Shown in pieces: positions 61,166 to 64,000 of a stretch of 64,000 nucleotides of DNA; positions within the stretch are counted from its first letter, which is position 1; each line of letters starts with the position of its first letter. The translations under genes were made by a program, and so were the position numbers. The notes beneath the pieces were generated by a model, which saw only the letters and a list, made by a program, of their open reading frames with translations, was not told the DNA's origin and made no database searches. Source of the stretch: DATFDN01 sp963830565 (GTDB lineage Bacteria > Pseudomonadota > Alphaproteobacteria > Acetobacterales > Acetobacteraceae); NCBI GenBank assembly GCA_963830565.1, contig CAWHMO010000010.1, positions 558,001 through 622,000 of the forward strand. Reading direction: 5' to 3'.

Positions 61166-62193
61166 TGTCGCTGCTATGGAGGTTGTCCATCCGAGGCTGG
61201 GGAGGGAGGCTGTGGTTGCCACACCTGCAACCTCCGTCTTGGAGCCAAGGATGGACGTCCACGAGAATGCGCGCACGACGCGGCATAGTCGAATGCTGAT
61301 GGTGCAACGCCTTGCGAGCGGCTGGTCGGTTGCCGCTGTCGCGCAGGCGCAAGGCATCACCGCCAAGACCGTGCGCAAGTGGCGCGACCGCTTTGCCGCC
61401 GAGGGCGAGCGTGGCCTCGCCGATCGCTCCTCGCGGCCGCATGGCAGCCCGACCCGGCTGAGAGGGCATGAGGAGGAAGAAATCGAGAGGCTGCGGCGTC
61501 AGCGCCTGAGCGGCCCGGCGATCGCCCGCCGTCTCGGCCGCCCCGTCTCGACGGTCGGGGTGGTGCTGCGACGGCGCGGCCTGGGGCGGCTCACGGTGCT
61601 CGATCCCCGGCCGCCCATCATCCGTTACCAGCGCGACCGTCCCGGCGAGCTGATCCACCTCGACACCAAGAAGCTCGGCCGCATCGAAGGGATCGGCCAC
61701 CGCATCACCGGCCATCACACCGGCATGGTGCGCAACCGCGGCATCGGCTGGGACCACCTGCACGTCGCCATCGATGACGCGAGCCGGCTCGCCTACACCG
61801 AACTCCTGCCCGACGAGCGCAAGGAGAGCGCCACGGGCTTTCTCTCCCGAGCGCTCGCCTGGTTCGCTCGCCACGGCGTCACGGTCGAGCGCGTCATGAC
61901 CGACAACGGCTCGGCCTACCGCTCGCGCGACTTCGCCGCCGCGCTCGCCGCCGCCAGGCTGCGCCACATCCGCACCCGGCCCTACACGCCGCGCACCAAC
62001 GGCAAGGCCGAGCGGTTCATCCAGTCGTCGTTGCGCGAATGGGCTTACGCACAGCCGTTCCAAACCTCCAGCGAACGAGGCACCGCGATGCGGCACTGGA
62101 TCGACGACTATAACCACAGCCGACCCCACTCAGCCCTCGGCGGACTTCCACCCATCAGCCGTATCGCCAGGGACAACCTCCTTGGCAATGACA
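61166..62193 (+). mobile_element. IS481-family insertion sequence, 1028 bp
   Basis: Bounded by imperfect 23-bp terminal inverted repeats (61166-61188 and 62171-62193; 19 of 23 match) beginning TGTC and sharing GGAGGTTGTCC. Six-base direct repeats (GCTAAG) flank it. It carries one transposase gene that fills most of the element. Intact ends, duplicated target and open transposase frame indicate recent insertion. It landed exactly on the stop codon of yqgE, which the target duplication kept intact. Confidence 0.93.
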
Positions 62194-62198
62194 GCTAA
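61251..62198 (+). CDS. IS481-family transposase
   Basis: 315 aa from ATG 61251 (340 aa if an upstream start at 61176 in the left end is used). Helix-turn-helix region LASGWSVAAVAQAQGITAKT and RRLGRPVSTVGVVLRRRG; DDE catalytic residues in ELIHLDTKKLG, VMTDNGSAYRSRDF and TPRTNGKAERFIQSSLREW. The stop codon TAA (62196-62198) lies outside the element, in the target duplication, so the frame is closed by the insertion site. The protein cuts and joins the IS ends. Confidence 0.92.
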   Translation: MDVHENARTTRHSRMLMVQRLASGWSVAAVAQAQGITAKTVRKWRDRFAAEGERGLADRSSRPHGSPTRLRGHEEEEIERLRRQRLSGPAIARRLGRPVSTVGVVLRRRGLGRLTVLDPRPPIIRYQRDRPGELIHLDTKKLGRIEGIGHRITGHHTGMVRNRGIGWDHLHVAIDDASRLAYTELLPDERKESATGFLSRALAWFARHGVTVERVMTDNGSAYRSRDFAAALAAARLRHIRTRPYTPRTNGKAERFIQSSLREWAYAQPFQTSSERGTAMRHWIDDYNHSRPHSALGGLPPISRIARDNLLGNDS

Positions 62199-62199
62199 G
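62194..62199. repeat. target site duplication of the IS, right copy (GCTAAG)
   Basis: GCTAAG follows the right terminal repeat. It contains the transposase stop TAA on the plus strand and, on the minus strand, CTTAGC provides the TAG stop of yqgE. Confidence 0.9.
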
Positions 62200-62773
62200 C
62201 GTGGCCGGCTGTCTCCGACAGGAGCAGTGGATCGATGTGCAGCAAACCAAGCGCCCGGCGCCATTTCGTGTCCGCGTCGTCGCTGAAGACCAGCGATCGA
62301 TCAGCCGGGACCGAGAGCCACGCGTTCTGCTGGATCTCGGCATCGAGCTGGCCAGGGCCCCAGCCAGCATAGCCCAGGGCCAGCATTCCCTCCCGCGGGC
62401 CGCCGCCCTCGGCGATCACTTTCAGAACGTCCAGGCTCGCCGTCAGGGCGAGGTCATCATCGACAGGCAGGCTGCCCTCGCCGATCCAATCGGTGGTATG
62501 CAGGACAAAGCCACGCGCATTGTCCACGGGCCCGCCCACGCACAGGCGTATGCGACGCGCCGGTGGCGCTGGCGCAATGTCCAGTTGCTGGAGCAACTCG
62601 TCAAAGCTGGGCTTGACCAGGGGACGATTGACAACGAGGCCCATCGCGCCGTCAGGCGTGTGCGCGCACACATAGATCACGCTCTGAGCAAAGCGAGAGT
62701 CAGCCAGGGTCGGCATGGCCACCAGCAACTGGCCGGTGAAGAATGGGTCGGGCGAGATCGGCTTGTATACCAT
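62195..62773 (-). CDS. YqgE/AlgH family protein (UPF0301)
   Basis: 192 aa. GQLLVAMPTLADSRFAQSVI, GAMGLVVNRPL, RLCVGGPVDNARGFVLHT and MLALGYAGWGPGQLDAEI are the family marks. Function is not settled; AlgH was linked to alginate regulation in Pseudomonas. The stop codon TAG is within the target duplication of the IS that lies directly downstream, so the protein appears full length. Confidence 0.93.
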   Translation of the reverse strand: MVYKPISPDPFFTGQLLVAMPTLADSRFAQSVIYVCAHTPDGAMGLVVNRPLVKPSFDELLQQLDIAPAPPARRIRLCVGGPVDNARGFVLHTTDWIGEGSLPVDDDLALTASLDVLKVIAEGGGPREGMLALGYAGWGPGQLDAEIQQNAWLSVPADRSLVFSDDADTKWRRALGLLHIDPLLLSETAGHA

Positions 62774-62879
62774 AGAGAATACTCTACGTGGGCTGCCGGG
62801 CGGCGCAAGCCGGGTGACAAGCCTAAGTCGAGAGGGCTAGGACTGGTCCGGCTGTTTAGGCCAGAAGGGGCAGGAACCA

Positions 62880-63362
62880 ATGACTATCAAGGTCGGCGAC
62901 ACGATTCCATCGATGAAAATTATGATGGCCACCCCGGTCGGTCCAAAGGAGACCTCCACGGACGAACTCTTCAAGGGCAAGAAGGTGGTCCTGTTCGGGG
63001 TTCCGGGAGCCTTCACTCCAACCTGTAGCGTGAAGCATCTGCCCGGATTTGTTCAGCAGGCCGAGGCGCTGAAGGCCAAAGGGGCGGACACGATCGCCTG
63101 CATCGCGGTCAACGACGCTTTCGTGATGGGGGCCTGGGCCAAGGACCAAGGCGTGGATGGCAATGTTGTGATGCTGGCGGACGGATCGGGCGCCTTCACG
63201 AAGGCGCTGGGCCTTGAGCTCGACCTGGTGTCTCGCGGGATGGGCGTGCGCAGCCAGCGCTTCGCGCTTGTCGCGAATGACGGCAAGGTGACGCATCTCA
63301 ATGTCGAGCAGCCGGGCGGGTTCGAGGTGAGCAGGGCCGAGGCGATCCTCGGCCAGCTCTGA
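62880..63362 (+). CDS. peroxiredoxin (Prx5/AhpC-TSA family)
   Basis: 160 aa, ribosome binding site AGGGGCAGG upstream. Peroxidatic Cys49 in FGVPGAFTPTCSVKHLPGF; ACIAVNDAFVMGAWAKDQ and SQRFALVANDGKVTHLNVE are the Prx5 subfamily pattern. It reduces hydrogen peroxide and organic peroxides with thiol donors in the cytoplasm. Only 106 bases separate it from yqgE, which is divergent. Confidence 0.94.
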   Translation: MTIKVGDTIPSMKIMMATPVGPKETSTDELFKGKKVVLFGVPGAFTPTCSVKHLPGFVQQAEALKAKGADTIACIAVNDAFVMGAWAKDQGVDGNVVMLADGSGAFTKALGLELDLVSRGMGVRSQRFALVANDGKVTHLNVEQPGGFEVSRAEAILGQL

Positions 63363-63431
63363 TCCGCCGCGGTCCCGGACGCCGCCGGCCGGGACCGCGC
63401 GCTGGCACATGACATCGTCAGCGGACTTGCA

Positions 63432-64000
63432 TCAGCGGCTTCCGCGCTGGTCCTGCGAACGGAATTCCGGCAACTGCTCCAGCGCATGATGCGTCGCGCC
63501 GGGCAGCACGGCCATGCCGTGCAGTTCGTTGCCCGGCCTGGCAAACTCCAGCTTGCTCCAAGGCACCTCCACCTTGCGCCCGCCGGCCTCCAGGATCACC
63601 TGCGGCTCGCCGCCTGGGGTGAGCAGGACGTCCCGGATCGTCCCAAGGCGCTGGTCTGACGTGGAGAACACCTCGACGCCGACCAGGTGCTTGACACGCA
63701 CCTCGCCGGAGCCGGTGAACAGCGTGCCCTGCTCGAATGGCTTGGTCAGCCGCTCCTTCCCGGGGCTTTGATCGGCCACGTCCGGGACGGCGATCCCGTC
63801 GCCGCTGGCAAAGGCTGAATCAACGGTCGGATAGTTGATGGCGGCAGCATCGCTGCCGATTGTCCTGCCGGCGCTGGAGGCGGCACTGGTCCCGCGTTCG
63901 GACTCTTGCAGGACCGTGCCGGCCGACGTGCCCCCCGCGTCCGACTGGGCCCACGCAACCCCCGCGAAGGCGAGACCAGTCATCGCGAGGACCAGCAGCG
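63432..64000 (-). CDS. secreted PRC-barrel domain protein (start beyond window)
   Basis: At least 189 residues visible. The frame stays open past ATG 63983 to the window edge, and the visible upstream codons (LLVLAMTGLAFAGVAWAQ) extend a signal peptide, so the true start is probably outside. After a Ser/Ala-rich linker comes a PRC-barrel: VRVKHLVGVEVFSTSDQRLG, TIRDVLLTPGGEPQVILEAG, RKVEVPWSKLEF. PRC-barrel proteins of this kind are common in the alphaproteobacterial periplasm; function unknown. Confidence 0.78.
   Translation of the reverse strand, partial: LLVLAMTGLAFAGVAWAQSDAGGTSAGTVLQESERGTSAASSAGRTIGSDAAAINYPTVDSAFASGDGIAVPDVADQSPGKERLTKPFEQGTLFTGSGEVRVKHLVGVEVFSTSDQRLGTIRDVLLTPGGEPQVILEAGGRKVEVPWSKLEFARPGNELHGMAVLPGATHHALEQLPEFRSQDQRGSR

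Overview
The window is GC-rich, densely packed bacterial chromosome. It is most likely from an alphaproteobacterium, probably Rhodospirillales/Acetobacteraceae. The order rpmH-rnpA-yidD-yidC-engB, the many ATGA/GTGA gene overlaps, the homogentisate and hydroxyproline catabolic blocks and the periplasmic oxidase/cytochrome genes support this. No 16S gene is present, so the family is an inference. I see no prophage, plasmid functions or CRISPR array. The only clear mobile element is one IS481-type insertion.

Layout. 1-3765: an SMP-30/gluconolactonase (cut by the left edge), a secreted di-haem cytochrome c and, divergent from it, a Tat-exported BBE-type FAD oxidase; together they look like a periplasmic oxidation module. 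3808-7009 (minus): housekeeping operon rpmH-rnpA-yidD-yidC-engB. 7216-11793: TVP38 membrane protein with a flavin disulfide reductase, a small membrane protein, trans-aconitate methyltransferase and a phospholipase C-type phosphoesterase. 11824-19196: tyrosine/phenylalanine catabolism (Lrp regulator, hppD, amino acid permease, Glu/Leu/Phe dehydrogenase, hmgA, fahA). 19224-21738: comM/yifB, a DsbA-like protein and tRNA-Val(GAC). 21896-27367: a three-subunit molybdenum hydroxylase (PaoABC type) facing an amidase and an AtzH/HpxZ-like gene. 27390-30383: membrane, methyltransferase, lipoprotein and His-rich secreted proteins, in part of lower GC. 30371-34762 (minus): a tightly coupled run zur, cupin, CoA-transferase, MaoC dehydratase, enolase-superfamily enzyme, yraN. 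34809-42177: hisI, lpxB, Gfo/Idh oxidoreductase, secD, secF, FUSC transporter. 42355-49165: DUF2141 protein, D-tartrate dehydratase, two glycosyltransferases, argE, an AstE-like deacylase and a secreted protein. 49482-61055: a proline/hydroxyproline block (hydroxyproline 2-epimerase, PutA, D-amino-acid dehydrogenase, a Liv-type ABC importer, cis-3-hydroxyproline dehydratase). 61160-62199: IS481 element with 6-bp target duplication. 62195-64000: yqgE, peroxiredoxin, PRC-barrel protein (cut by the right edge).

Two things dominate at sequence level. First, six genes (yidC, hmgA, fahA, paoC, putA, dadA/hypO) are broken by nine single-base shifts. Every one is an extra base, and removing them restores exactly in-frame full-length proteins. 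Since yidC is essential, I read these mainly as errors in the assembly rather than gene decay. Second, a palindromic repeat of about 155 bp occurs twice (602-756 and 49234-49388), each time just 3' of a gene and in the same orientation relative to it.

The most system-like parts are the zur-cupin-CoA transferase-MaoC-enolase operon, whose substrate I cannot name, and the hydroxyproline block with its own importer.
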